In this document: one piece after another, positions 47,218-62,200 of the stretch
Layout: the number at the start of each line of letters is the position of its first letter
How positions within the stretch are numbered: the first letter of the stretch is position 1
Source of the DNA: Lateolabrax maculatus
Lineage: Eukaryota > Chordata > Actinopteri > Acropomatiformes > Lateolabracidae
Reading direction: 5' to 3'
DNA: 64,000 nucleotides
Assembly: GCA_031216445.1 (NCBI GenBank)
Contig: CM062213.1
Coordinates: forward strand, 14,261,501 to 14,325,500
Translations under genes and position numbers: made by a program
The notes under the pieces: model-generated
The model's input: only the letters and a program-made list of their open reading frames with translations
Database searches by the model: none
What the model was told of the DNA's origin: nothing

Positions 47218-50200
47218 CTGTGGAGAAACGCACACAAAGGGGTTCTGTAAGGAGTCCGGCTCAGCAAACACACTGCGTTTTTCATGTTTGATCAGAGCAA
47301 AGGCGACACAGTGGATAAAGTGCAGCCTCTGCAGCTCTGTGCCAAGCACAGACAGTCACTCACTGCTGTCAGCACTTGAACTAGTTATTTACTCTTTGTT
47401 CCACCAAGTCAGCTAAAATGTCACTTCTGTTCTGACTCCGGAGTCGGCGAAGCTTGTCACCTGCCGTCCGTGTGGATGTAATGATGGGAGTGAGGTGACT
47501 TCTCGAGACAGCGGGGTTGCCTGTGTGTCGGCCACGCTGGTTCATTACTGTACCTTCGTGACAGGAGAGTCCGACCCAGCTGTGCGGGCAGGTGCAGCGG
47601 CCGTTGCGTCGGTCGCACTGCGCCCCGTTCTCACACTCGCAGGTCTCTGCACAGTCTGGCCCGTAACGATTCGCTCTGCAGTCTGACACAAAACACAAAT
47701 GAACACAGTTTAATGAAACTACTAAGAGATCGGTGCACTTTTGAAGGAATAGTTATACATTTTGGGAATATACTCTTATTTTCTAGCTTTTTTTTTTTTC
47801 TAGCAGAGAGATGGGAACATTGATACCACTGTTCTGTATCTGCACAGTAAATATGAAGCTACAGCCAGCAATCAGTTAGTTTTACTTAGCATAAAGACAT
47901 GGATTTTTAATGGATAACTGACTAATAGTCAACCTGAGATTCAAACCCGTCCATCCTTCACCCTTCTATTTTTTCCTCTAAAAATTACACTTAAAAGTCT
48001 TATTCTGGGTTTTAAGTGCCCAGCTTAGAAAACCAAAATGCCTCTGAACAAGCAACTTGTAACTCTCCCCCTCTCTTGTATGAAGCACAGGAGAGAAATT
48101 GAACGACATGTTTAGATTCTGCTGGACTTGGATTGAAGCTCACACTGGCCTGCAAGCCAGAAAAAGGCAAAGAAGATTACCGATGTCGCATCTGAGTCCA
48201 GTCTTCCCTGAGGAGCAGAGACATCTTCCTGTCACGGGATCGCACGGGGCGTCGTCCTCACAGTCGCACACCTTGGCACAGCCGGGACCGAAGGCGCCCT
48301 GTTCACACACTGAGAGAGGAAAAAAAACGTTTTCAGAGAGGGGACGAATTAGGCTCAAAAAAGGCCAGTAATCCTGTTATTATATTGGGGTAATCAGCGG
48401 CGGTTCGACCGACCTCTGTGACAGCGAGCTCCGTGGTATCCTGGAGGACAGATGCACTGGCCCGACGCGGGGTGACAGGAGGCTCCGTTCATACAGTCAC
48501 ACTGCAGCCGGCACAGCGGGCCGTGGAGACCAGGAGGACAGGCTGAGGACGAGGGATGCATGCCGTGAGATTTAAAGCCGACCTTTATGGTTTGAAATGT
48601 TCTTACTTGATTAATAACCAAGTGTAAACCCCAGAGTTTAACTTTGACACCTCAGAAGTGGAATTATTAAGTAAGTCAAGTATGTCTATTTTATACTACT
48701 TCATACTTCTACTCCACTAGATTTCAGCTGGAAATATTGTATTGAACCACTACATTTATTTACAGCTTTAGGTAACTAATTTAGTTTATAAAACACAGTG
48801 CATTGTGTTAAAGATTAAACCTTTCTGGCTTGTGTGTCTTGTTATATTTCTGATGTCTGTGACTTGTTAGCAGTGACACAAAAGAGACAGTCCACCTATA
48901 AACCTTTCGGATAGTTTAATTTAAATAACATTAAAAAAAGCTCCACCTCGAACTGCTACAACAGTGAAACGCTTCTGACACATTGATGCATCATTATTAA
49001 GGATGTAATATTGTAATTCATTATAACATATCAGTGGAAAACATCATGAGGTCAAAGAAAGATGTGAAGGAGAATTCATAAGGACTTAGGAAAAGACAAC
49101 CTTTCATGAAAAACATGTCCAGTGTACCCTGTGCTAAAGGAGTTAATAAAAGAAGCTTTAACCACTTCTCCTTAGTTCGAGAATTCAAACAGTTCTTATC
49201 ATGGCTGCCACTAAGATACTTCCAGGTCATATCACTCAGGTAGGAATCTCCCTAAGCAAAAAAGTCTATTCGACCGCAGCCCTTTACTTTTAATTTGTAC
49301 ACTACTTCATTTCGGCATAGATCTTGTACAGTTGCTTGTGTTTTAACATTTAACATGTAAGAAATGTGGCCTCATTTGTTATTTGAAAAATAAGTTTTGT
49401 AAACAAAACACATAATGTGTTTAATTAATAAATTATTTTGTGTCTCAAAGAAAAAAGTATCAAAAAAGTATTGTCTTGATATCGATGTAAAAATTAAAAT
49501 GCTTACTTGTCTTTAAGACAAATTTTAAATGATACCTAACCCTTTTAGTCACACTGGGAGATCATTACTGATTGTGTATCTATTATTTGTGTATTACAAC
49601 AATGTTTTATTCTTTAAAGGATAAGGCTGTTTATATTCTATATTTTTGCTATTGTCAACAAATCCCATGAGAAGAAGCCAACAGCTTCTCTGTCTGTGGT
49701 TCTCATCCCAAAACCTACTGTTCCCACTGAACATGTAAATCTTTAAAAAAGGTTCACAAATATATTTTCATTAAAAAAAAGGCTAGATCATTACCCAAAA
49801 CAGCTGGGCACTGTAGTTTTTGGCAAACATTACTAAAAGGGGAGTATTTACTGGATTAATATAAATGTTTTCTGGCAGCAGGACTGTGTATGTACTACAG
49901 TGGCCATTTTCATTGTAATGAAGGAAAGTGTCACTTAGTGTAATGGTGTGGCTCATTGATGTTTTGTTTTTTTTTATAGTTTTTGAACAACGATGGGCGC
50001 ACAATACATGTTATTGTAATCAGTCAATTGTTGATTTTTGTCTTTAGTAGGATTTATTGACAATGAAGAAATATAGAAAATCACTGGCACTTCGGCCTTT
50101 CTGTGTGTGTTTATCTGTTCAGTTCTCACCGTGTTCACACAGATGTCCATAGTAGCCTGGACCACACTGACACGTCCCTGTCACTCTGTCACAGGTACCG

Positions 50201-53200
50201 TTATTTTGACAGTTACATTTCAGCTGGCAGTTGGCACCAAATCTGCCTGCAGGACATTCTGGGAGACAGGCGAATAAAACAGGAAGACAAAAAACAAAAA
50301 AACAAAACTGAAAGTCAGCCCCATAACTTAACTTAGATTTGCATGCTACAGCACATCGTGTACGCGATAATCAGCAGAAGCAGGTGCAAAAAATAAGCTT
50401 GACTGCATTAAGAGACAAGACATATGAAAGCGTGAGTGCTGACACCTTTATCGCAGTGTGGCCCAGTCCAGCCCAGACCACAGGTACAGCTGCCGGTCGC
50501 AGAGTCACAAACCCCGTCATTACTGCAGTTGCAGCGCTGGACACAGTCCGCCCCAAACCAGCCTGGAGGGCAGGCTGAGGTGGAAAACACACTCAGATTA
50601 AACTGAAGAAAACACTCTGCTTCACTATCAGCACAGACGAAAGACAATTACAAGATTCTTTTGAATAATTCCTGCAAGTCCACTTGCATATCTCAGGGCT
50701 TGGGCCATTCATTTCTGTACAGTAAGAAAGACAACTTATACAGACATGAAAATAGCCCGACCTACATAACTCATCACAGTAAAAACAGAGTCTAGATGAC
50801 ACTAATGGAAACCTGCACATGGGGAGTCTAGACTTTTAAATGATCAGGGGGCCTCTGATTACAGATCTGAGGCTGTTCACAAACTCGCTGAGGTCAAGAG
50901 GTCACAGAGAAAACAGAGGCGGATGTCAGGCAGTTAATAAATTACATCTGATACTGGTGTGTCGAGGCTTGTTTTATTCTGAAGCATTTATTCTGAAGTT
51001 CAAAGCACTGCATCAAAACTGCTCAGATCTGATGACTTGAGCAGTTTTGCTTGTGCAGATGACTGATGATGTTTGAAGCATGTTCTAAAGCTCGGTCAGC
51101 CACACTTTGTGGGTTGTAGTTTGTAGCGCAGTAAAAAACAGTTGTCATTATCTAAAGCAGAAGCACAATTACTGTAACAATAGCTACACACTGTAGTTAT
51201 TGACACACTAATTACATCTGTCAAGACAAGATTTATTATCCTTATATTTGAAAATCGGCAGAAAAGATGGGCTTGTGTGTATTGTGGTATATTCAGGTGC
51301 AGGTTATCAACAGCACTGAAAACTCACCGAGTACACAGTCCTCTCCTCTCCGTCCGGGGATGCATTGACAGCGGCCGGTGACTGGGTCGTTCTGGGCTCC
51401 GGCTCCGCACAGCGCCGCCCGGGCACAGTCCACTCCGTACCGTCCGGCCGGACACGCTGTCGCCACAGAGACACACACCAGACACCTGTCATCCCGTGCT
51501 ATCACTTATCACTCACTGATTCACCGCCACCGGTTTGGATGGACTCACGGATGTTGCAGCGTGCTCCTATGAATCCTGCTGGACACTCACAGGCTCCAGT
51601 GGAAGGAGTGCACTTCCCTCCGTTTTCACACTGGCACTCTCTTTCACAGTTTGGACCATAACGACCCTCTCCACAGACTGAAAACAAAGGTGAAAGAGCT
51701 GAGATTGAGTGCTTTTAAGAAAGGGCTTTACTTCCTCGGTGTAATGTGATATGTCTCAGAGGTGTAAATGTGCTGTTCACGTACCTTGGTGACATGTGGG
51801 GCCGTGGAAACCTGGAGCGCAGTAACATGATCCAGACACCGGGTGGCAGAGCTGGTTAGTCTCTGAGCACTGGCAGACCTGGTTACAGTTCTGTCCAAAT
51901 GTTCCTGGGAGACACGCTGATGGAGGGAGGGAGGGAGAGGTTCACATGTGCAGCTCGTTAGATTTGTTGCTTTCTGATGCATCGTAAACGCGTCGTTCCA
52001 TGTGTTTTATTATTGCAATGAGTGAGTTTATAAAACCGACTGAGCTTCTTCATTTCCTAATAGACCCAAAAGCAGTCGGAGGCAGAAGTTGCTCCTGCAG
52101 TTGCTCCTGCAGGACTTACTCTGTTCGCAGCCGTTTCCCGTGAATCCGGGAAGACAGCCGCAGTCTCCAGAGACGTGGTGGCAGGACATGCCCTGAGCAC
52201 AGCTGCAGCGCTGCATGCAACCCGCTCCGTACATACCCGGCAAACATGCTGAAAGGGAACAAAGTGAAAACTATGAGATGTTTTTAGCTATACAACATTC
52301 CCCTTTATCCCTAATCCTACTGGTAGATGTCGACCCGTCTGTAATTAGTTAGTATATTTGATATATTATTATTTTGATATATTTGAATCTTTGATGCTTT
52401 GTTTTGTTTTTATCTATTTGTTATTATTATTATTATTTTATTCACGCAAAAATGTATGAAAACACTGACAAGCACAAGTCTGATAAAATGTATATCATGA
52501 AGTTAAATCTATGATTTTTATTTTTTATTATTTGCCTCAGAGGGCTTCACAATGTGATCAACATCCTCAACGCGCTCTGTCCTTAGAGCCTCAATTAGGA
52601 TAAAGAGCAACGAAGTATATAGTATAGCATAGTAGAACGTCTCTAATCCTGCCCATGCATGCAGACGTTTGAAAATGTAACAGGTTCATTATTAAAGTAA
52701 CAGGATAAACTGCATCCAGCAGGGGTTGCAAGAGCACCACTGTCTCTTTAACTGCAGGTTTGTACCTTTGTCACAGAGTTTTCCTCTCCACCCTGGTGGA
52801 CACTGACAATCTCCAGTGATGTGGTGGCATGAGGCCCCGTGCACACACTGACATCTTTCCTCACAGCCGGCACCGAACAGGCCCGGTTCACATGCTGAGT
52901 AGAGAAGGTGCAAATTGGAGGTTATAATTAACAAAAATACACAACATTGCCAGTCTAACAGTTTCCACGGCGCAGCAGTTCCCATGAGGTCGCGGTTTCT
53001 GCAGGTTCGTTGCTTTTGCTACGGTTGTGCAGCAGAGACTCACTGGCTCACCTTTCTCACAGTGCTCTCCGATCCAGCCGGCGCTGCAGCTGCACTGTCC
53101 CGTCTGTCTGTCACACTGGCCGCCATTCTCACATTCACACTGCTGCTGGCAGTCCGCCCCGAACCGGCCCTCTACACACTCTGTGTAAACATACAGCAGC

Positions 53201-56200
53201 GTGCACAAGCACAAAAACACACGTGAGGCAAGACAAGAGAAAGAAAACAGAGACTTCATGATGTGAACCACATATGACAGGGGAAACCTGCATTGTCACT
53301 TTTTCTGCTGAGGGTTGCAACATGGCTTTTTTTTTTTCAATAATTTAAAGTTGGACACAGTATACAGTTGGAAATCAGAGGTAGTAGCCATAGAGGGTAG
53401 AGACATTCCAGCGACAGGATTAGAGGTTTCTTGAGCATGAAGAGGGGGCCGGGCCTGGCACGGCTCGACAGGGAAAGGTTGTAACAGGCACAGAGGGAGG
53501 ATAGTGTGTAATGTGGAGCTCAGAGGGAGAACGAGCAGGAATGTCATCACTGGGTCGACAGAGACTTTTACAGAGCAGAATCGTCTGTGGTGCAGAAACG
53601 ACCTCTGCCAGCAGACTCTAGGCAAAAACAAATGAGCTAAGGTTGCAAATTGAACTCAGACTGATGTATTTCCTGAGCACAGTAAAACAACCACAGGCCA
53701 CTGTTTTAAATGTTTATTTCAGGGTTCAGGTAATGTTATTCTTCTGCATTTCTGTCCGGACTAACCAGCCTCATTATGGCTTTGCGAGATGGCTGCATTC
53801 AGCGGTCTGAAAGCGAGTTTGTGGAGCGAGCTTGTAGAGATCAATGTTAATGTTTGTAATTTGCTAAATTACCCAGCCCCATGAGTTTGTCAGTGTGAGA
53901 GTTAGGAGAGAAACATGTCAAGTAAAGGTAGAAACATTGACAGTTAAAAATCACAAGTGTGTCTGAGAGCGTTTTACAATATGTACAATATTTACAATAT
54001 TATGAGAACCTTTATTCTCAGACCCTTGATCTGGATGAGGAAATAAGGAAAAAGATGAGAAAAAATCTTTTCTGGAGAAAAATGGAAGAAGGCATGCACA
54101 AGGGGCTGCATGTGGAGAGTAAAAAGAAGCAGCAGTTGTAGTGGTTAAAGGGAAATTCTGGTTTTGTACCAGCTGGGTCTTATTTTTCATAGTTTTGTCC
54201 ATTGTTCATTTTGGTAATAAGACACTGTACTAGGAATCTGACTAAAAACAAGTCTGTCAAGGCAAAAACAGCAGCAGTCAGACAATTGTACACATTTTAA
54301 ACAAACTCCCAGGTTAACCAAACGAGGGCAAACAGTGTGTGTTTTAAACACCCATCAGTTTGGAGGCCGACTTCCTGGTTCAACTTTGACCTACAGTACT
54401 TGCTGCAGTTGCACACAGTTTTCCTGTGCAATGAGGGAATAATACTGACATTTCAGATGTGCTTACTTTTGGTTTTACCTCCAAATAAAAAGCTTAAGAA
54501 AATATGATAAAAACTGTTGACCGCTTCACAAACTGTCTGATCATCTCCTGTTTCTTTCCCCCTCAGCCTTTACCAAAGCAATATCAGTGTTCCCAGTTTG
54601 GAGTATGTTATTATAAATGACGTCGAAAAGTACAAAAATAAGACCCAAGCCGTAATAAATGAGAATTTTCCTTTAAATGGTCCATCTGAAGGTGGTTTTG
54701 TGGTTACACATACAGAGACTCTTACTCACAGCATCTCAGAGTCTTACCCAGTTCACAAGCTGTGCCCATCCATCCACTGGCACATGTACATTTTCCGTTG
54801 GTCGCGTTACAGGTGGCTCCATTCTGACACAAGCAGCGCTGCCGACAGTCTGCTCCATAAAACCCTGCAGGGCACTCTGGGGGAAAAAAGCACGCACAAA
54901 ACCGTCTTGTGACCCCTTATTTACCCGTCGCACAGATAATTGCTTTGCTCTGTGTTGTGTTCGCTCACCTTCTGTGCAGTTGGGTCCGGTCCAGCCCGGC
55001 GTGCACACACACCGCCCACTGGCCGGGTGGCAGATGCCATCGTTACGGCAGATACAGGTTTGGTTACATCCTTCCCCATAGGAACCGGTTGGGCACGCTG
55101 CCAGGAGAGGGACAAACAATATCATTACCTCTTCGTGAACTCTGCTGATCAAAAGTGGAAATTCCAGTGTCTGGTAAGTGATACAGGCAATAGCATGGGG
55201 AACATCAAGTCGCTGCTTTCTCATGTGTGACTGGGCTGGGACTTCCCAAATAACTCTGAAACCAAACGTGTTTTTGTTCCACTGTGAGTCAGCGTTACAA
55301 AGATGTTCTCAGTGCTTCGATGCCGCTATGCCAGTGTCCTGATAGGAACTATCTGAGCCTTTGATTCCACCTTTCTTTCATAGCACGGAGCGATACCAGC
55401 ACCCGTCGACTGCATAACTTCCTGTGGGGCACCTGTCACTCACTCAGGTTGCAGAACGGACCGATCCAGCCGGCAGGACAGGAACAAACGCCGCTGGCGT
55501 GGTCACAGCTCCCGCCGTTTAGACACAAACACTTCTCCTGGCAGTCCAGCCCGTGGAAACCCTGAGGACACGCTGAAACACACACAGATGTAAAGACTGC
55601 CTGTTACTACTAATATGTACAAATTCAGTGGGTGGATTTGACTTCGTGGTCAAGGAGCTTCTCTTACGCTTTTCACAGAAGGTTCCAGTCCATCCAACCT
55701 GGCAGGTACAAGATCCGCTCACGTGGTCGCACCACGCCTTGTTGTCACACTGACACCGATGGCGACAACCGAGACCAAACATACCTGCTGGGCACTCTGA
55801 AGGGGACACAGCGTATACTATCAGGATAATGATATGTAGCTTCAAATAACGTTGAACATGTCATGTCCAATGTCATGTTTTACAAAAGTTGGGTGTAAAA
55901 TAACACAATTATACAATACAAAAAAAGTAAAAAAACAAAACAAAAGACCCAATGGAAAACAGAGACAAAACTGAAATATTAAAGCTGTTATGTGTAGGAT
56001 TTGAAATGTCTACTTTGGCATCATCTGGTGGTCGCAACAAGAACGACACTGTGCAGAACGATAGCAACACAAACTGCTAATGAATGAATGGAGGAAAGCA
56101 ACACATATGCGCCACCAGTTTTTCCCTGGATTGTTTCATTTTTCTACAATCTGAAAGAACCCCAAAAAATCACGTTCAAAATGATGTTTCAGTCCTCAGA

Positions 56201-59200
56201 GCTTCATCTCAGACTGAAACATTGTTCATAAAGTGTAAAGACAGTTTTTGATGCGACACACATGTCAATAAGACTTTCTGGTGTGCTAAAAACTTTGTAG
56301 TAAATATTTTACAAACAAAAGCTTGAAACATGCTATGATCACAAAAACATGTACACAGCAACATGAAATCTTGACAGATTGAACACTGTGGTCTTTAAAT
56401 GCTGTAGCACACACACACAAGTACGTACTCTGATGGCAGTGCGTTCCAGTGTAACCAGCCTCACAGTTGCACTGGCCCGTCACAGCGTCACAGCTGCCGT
56501 CTCCGTTTCTACAGTCGCATGATTCTGCACAGTCTGCCCCCCAGTGCCCTGCATCACAGGCTGCAACGGAAACATTTGGGTGTCAGACATCAGAAGGGAC
56601 GTCGTTTGCTCACATCATCAGATGCATAAGGTCAGTGTTGTCGCATCCCTTAAGAGTAGCTGATGTTGGGGCAGGTCCGCAGTGATGACCAACGTTTTCC
56701 AGCATTGTTACCTTTCCTGCAGTTGTGTCCAGTCCAGCCAGGAGCGCAAGTACACCGCCCACTCACCGGGTCACAGCGAGCATTGTTCTCGCACACACAC
56801 TTCATTTGGCATCCTTGACCGAAGCGTCCACTCGGGCATGCTGCACAAGGGAAAAAAGAAAAAAAAAAAATCTAAAACATCAAGGCTAATCTACCGTAAC
56901 AAATTCCAGCGGATTGCATGAAACAAGCAAGTTCCCATGACAGTTTTGGTTCCATTAATCAGCCGTCAAGTGAGGCTTTAAGAGCCAGTGGTTGTTTGAA
57001 ATGGAATCATATTTGTTCTTCCCAGTGAAAATACATCTGAGGTGGTTTTCAGGCAGCTCCAAGACTTAATGACCTTGGAGAAAAACTACTCCTCCGTCTT
57101 CTGATATGTTGCTTTATTTCTTGTCCAAACTGCACCACTGCGCAATTTTCATATTCCACAGTACTGCCATCCCACTCAGCTGGTCGATTGTTTAAAGCAT
57201 GTTGCCATAGAAACCAAAAAAATGCACTCAACGCTGATACTCACAGTTCTGGCAGAATCTGCCCATGAACCCTGGAGGACAGTTACATGACCCGTTGTGT
57301 TTATCACACACGCCTCCGTTCTCACAAACTGGGCAGGTTTCTGTGCAGCCTGGACCCCAGAAACCCTCCGGACACACTGTAAAAAAGATTGATATTCACA
57401 TTTTAATCATCGCTATCTAGAAAAATGTGAGTGGTTGCTTTGTGCTCAGCCGTACAAAACCATCTGTCTGTACTCACAGTTCTCACAGTGCTTTCCAGAC
57501 GTCCCCCCTGGACACTTGCATTGTCCCGTCACTTTGTCACACGGGGCGCCGGTGCAGTTACAAGGATGTACGCAGCCTGTTCCAAACCTTCCCTCTGGAC
57601 AGTCTGGCACAGGACACACAGAAGAGATTTGTTTCAACACCGGAGGACAAAAAAATGAAGAAAAATAGGCCTCAAAGTACGAGGAAAGCGTTTCCTCTGT
57701 AGGGCCACCTACCCTGATCACAGTTCTCTCCGTGACGACCAGGAGGGCATTTACGTTTGCACTCTCCGGACACGTGATCACATGACACTCCTGGTGGACA
57801 GGCGCACTTCTTCTCACAGCCGGCTCCATAAGTACCCGGGTTGCATTCTAGAGACAGAACAGAACGGAGCACTTACCATGTTGAGACAACTATAAATACG
57901 AAAGAACGGAAATCGTCCTCCCCTCCTTTAAATAAGTGGCTCAATGATTTGCTCAATGTTTTTCTGTCTTCATTTAGTGGAGATTTGGACTTCTTTTATT
58001 GATTGTATCAGAAAGAAAATGGACTTGGCTGCAACTCTGATATCCCAATCTGAGCCTCGCTTTATGTACAGTTTATCTGAACTATTTAAGTTACCTTTTA
58101 TAAATCATACACCGACACATTCTGGAGATTCCGATTGAGTAAGGTCAATTTCAGCTTGTATGGACATTTCCATTACGGTGGCTATGGATACTGGAGATAC
58201 AGCATATCTTGGCATGCATGGACATTTATTCACTACTCAAGGAACATTTATTTTTTATTCTCTTTTCTTTGTCCGACTGTATGTCTGCAGGTGTTTCAAG
58301 GGTGGAGGTTTTGACTTGCGCTTTGTTGTTTCCTCGTTGTGATTTTGTATATATTTTAATACTTACATATAAAATCTGTCATCTGTAATACATTCTGTAA
58401 CTGGACAGTAATCACACCTTAGAGCAGAACACAACCTACACTAAATCTAAGTAAGCTCTTTTGATGAGCAGAGCATTGTGACAGTGTGCTCACCTTCCTT
58501 GCAGGTGTTGCCCTGGTAACCAGATTTACAGGCGCAGGTGCCATGGCGACGGTGACACTCGAGCGTGTTCTGCTGGACACACGGACACTCCTCAGAGCAG
58601 CCTGGGCCGAAGGTCCACTTAGGACAAGCTGAAGGAGAAAACGAGGAGGAGACGAGACACAGAAGATTGAGGAGGGATGGTTTCACACCAGGATGGCGCA
58701 CAGAAAGAAATATGATATCGGAGAATTTACAAGCTTGTTTTATTGCATATGGATACTTGCAATGCTAGTAAAATTCACAGTGAGTCTGTCAATCAATGCT
58801 TTTAAAATCTGGCATGAGAGTTCAAGGGTGAGAGTCTGGTAATGTTAGGACACTGGGACTTACGGAGGTGGCAGAAACGTCCGTAGAGTCCAGGATCGCA
58901 CAGACAGGCTCCGTAGGTCCGGTGGCAGCGCCCGTTATTGGCACAGTTACACTTCTTATTGCACTGCTTCCCATAGAAGCCCTTAGGACAGCCTGCACAC
59001 AGGAAACAACTCAGCAACTCGAGATACATAGATCATGTCACTGGGGGAGGGAAATGTTTTCACTAAGGACCAAATACTTTGTCTGGGACGGAGGGAGACA
59101 ACTCACCATCCTGGCAGAAGTCTCCACTGACCCCAGGCGGACAGCGGCATCTCCCAGTGACAGGATCACAGCTGGCACCATTTTTACACTTACAGGGGAA

Positions 59201-62200
59201 GGAGCAGTTTTTCCCAAAATATCCCTCGGAGCATGCTGTGAGATTGAAAAATAAAACGGTTGATCACTGCTAAACTGTCAAGACTGACTTTATCATTATT
59301 ACAGCAGTGAAGGTAGGCACATGTGTAGGTATTTGTGTGTCTGTATATGTTGAGCCAATCCTCACTGTGGTTGCAGACGATGCCTATCCATCCGTCGGGG
59401 CAGTCACAGCCATTTTTCCATGGATTACATTTTCCTCCATTAGAACAGTCGTCACATGTCAAGCTGCAGTCATTGCCAAAAGTGTCATCCAAACACACTG
59501 GAAACAACAGGGTAATGAATGAGACTCAAGTTCACGAAGCTCTCTAACACCCACATCCAGCTAAATTTGCAGAGATGACAGTTCATAGTGAAGGATTGAA
59601 TTATTTATTTTTTATCGTATCTAACCTCTAATCATGATATTTGATACTCAAACACGGAATTTAGTGAGTGCATGTGACTTTTTAGGGCAGACTGATTTTT
59701 CTAATTTATGTCAGAGGTTATGAATGTGTCAATTTTGAAGGAGATTATTATAACTTTCAGTGAAGTTAGTTATACACACATCATATGTGGGCGAAAGGCT
59801 ATTGGAAATCAGCTTGGATGAGAAAAATAAACTCCTCCACACTGACTAAAAACCAAAAATATATTTGAATAGGCAACATTTCGATCCCAGTCGAATATTT
59901 GTCGGGTCAGAAAATGTCAATATTTGTTTTGGAGACCTTACGCCTGTCAACTTTCTGTTAAAACATTAAATGTTAAACTTCTGCTGTTGTCAGAGGAGTC
60001 TCATTCAGTTTAGGTGACACAGAACAGGGTATTTGACTTTCTGTGACGGGCTCTGTTGAGCTGCCAGGACATATAAGCTTCAGCATTCCAGCCAGAGAAG
60101 CTGTGGTGTTACAGTATGAACAGTCTGGGAGCATGAAGCACAGTAATTAACCCCCACCGTGTGGTCTGTTCCTGCCTGCAGTAAATGAGTCTGTCAGACA
60201 GCTTCACCTCCCAGGAGTCAAACTCAGGTAATCAGATACAGGTTCCTGTTAATTATAATGAGCACTTAATGTTTGGGGGGGGGGGAAACCCACCGAATTT
60301 CTCCGCCAGGTTGCTCTCGGCCCTCAGCTCCCCCTCATCGTCTTCATAGTCGTCGTAGCGTTCCAGGGGTTGGCTGTAGTCCTGCATCAAGGTGAGCTGT
60401 GGGCGAATAAGAGGCAACTCGAAGGCACCTCCACTGGACAGGGCCTCAACGGCATCCTCTAGTGCTGCGGGGAGAAAGACGGGATGAATATCGCCAAGTT
60501 AAAAATAAGGGCGAAATTACCAAATTCTTAGCTTGACTTGACTTAACTAATATCGACATAATGCTACTTTCTTTCAAGAAAATCTTTCACTATCGTCCTC
60601 CGTTTTCTTTCAAATGTCATTTTAAAAAATACCTATTTTAAAGAGAGGACATTCCCTTTTAATTTAATATTTTATTTAAAATTGTCTCTACGAAACGTTG
60701 TTCAACTTCACCATCACTTTATTTTACAGTGCTCCATACGCAGCTCTAATGAAATGGTAGAGTCTGGAGACACTGGAGACATTTTGACATGTCACAGTAA
60801 AAAAAAAAGCATAGATGTAAATAATAAAATGAATGATGGCTGAATTCCATTTAGCTGCTTCAGTTTCAGGGTCCTGGTGTTGTGCACGCTGGCTCACTTT
60901 AATGGCTTACTGGGAGCCATTGTTCAAGTTATTAGTAACACTTCTGCTGTGAAAAAGTCCTATTTATTTAAAAACTACTACCGTGATTGGCTGGCAATGT
61001 TATTATTACACCAGCTCCTTGTTCTTTTTTTTTCAGTTGTGACATCAAACTGTGGGCCAGTTTAAAATGGCTGCTTTAGATGGTACCAATTTATTACTCA
61101 AGTGTCATGCTGCACTTAGACCACATCTCAAACTTAAGTCTTATTTTCCATAAAATAAGCTCTTTAACACTCACAATCAAGAGTGATTTGGTACACAGGA
61201 TGTTTTTTTGCAGAATGGCAACAACAGTTTGCCAGGTTTTCTGTTGGCATGTTTCTGGTGAGATTCCCGCTCGCCCACTCTCTTTAACATGATTGCTGAT
61301 ACTCACGAATGCAGGAGTGCCGGTCCTCGTCCAGACGGAAACCCCGGCGGCAGAAACACTGAAAGGAACCCGCGCTGTTCTGGCATGTGTGATCACAGCC
61401 GCCATTAGCAGCCAGACATTCATCTACATCTAAACAACACAGACACAACACAGACTCAAACACTTTTTCTAAATTAAAAGAGGGAATTTGAGAAAAGCCA
61501 AAGAAATGTAACAGCTTTCACTTTAACTAAAACAAAGACAACATTGTGAATGTTTGTGTTTTCGTCTTCGAAGTCGAACTGGAACTCACCCAAATGCAAC
61601 AGAGTGCAATCCACATTTTGACTAAGGGTTAAACATACCATCACAGCTACATCCGTCTGAGTTGAGTCTGTATCCTGCTGAGCAGTAGCATTCATAACCT
61701 CCGGGGTAGTTGGTGCAATCCTGCTCACAGCAGGAGCTCTGCTCTCCACACTCATCGACGTCTGCCAAACACAACAAGCCGGAAGACAGAAATTATGAAC
61801 TAACTGCAGTGATATGCTTCCCTACTCACTGACACAAAGTTTTTATGAGAAAATGTAAATTGTACAGGTTTAACAGCCAATTAAGGTCAAAGTTACAATC
61901 TTGTAAATATTCACTTCTGCTTTCTAAGTGAAAAACTATAGACTATCTTTTATCTTCCTGTAAGAGTCATAGATTAGAGTCCTATAGATCCCCCAAAGTC
62001 ATGAAAGATGACTGTTTTGCCTTTGTTTTCATCTATACTCACTGAGATGTCCTCTGCAGTAACAACAGCATCATTAGAATGGGTTTTGGGCAATCATTTC
62101 TGTTTCATGCTCATCTGTAGTTAAAGTACATTTTAGAGGGAGCCACAGGGAGTTATACAGCACAACATCAATGTGACAACCCCTCATAATTAGGATTATG

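Noticed and set aside
54598..55224. Open frames of 100-160 codons around two EGF exons
   Set aside because: They read through introns; only 54748-54876 and 54969-55097 on the minus strand are coding.
47554..59497. MEGF10, MEGF11 or PEAR1 as identity of the EGF gene
   Set aside because: Those have a transmembrane segment and cytoplasmic tail after the EGF array; here the array ends in a short tail and the cbEGF plus acidic linker part matches MEGF6.
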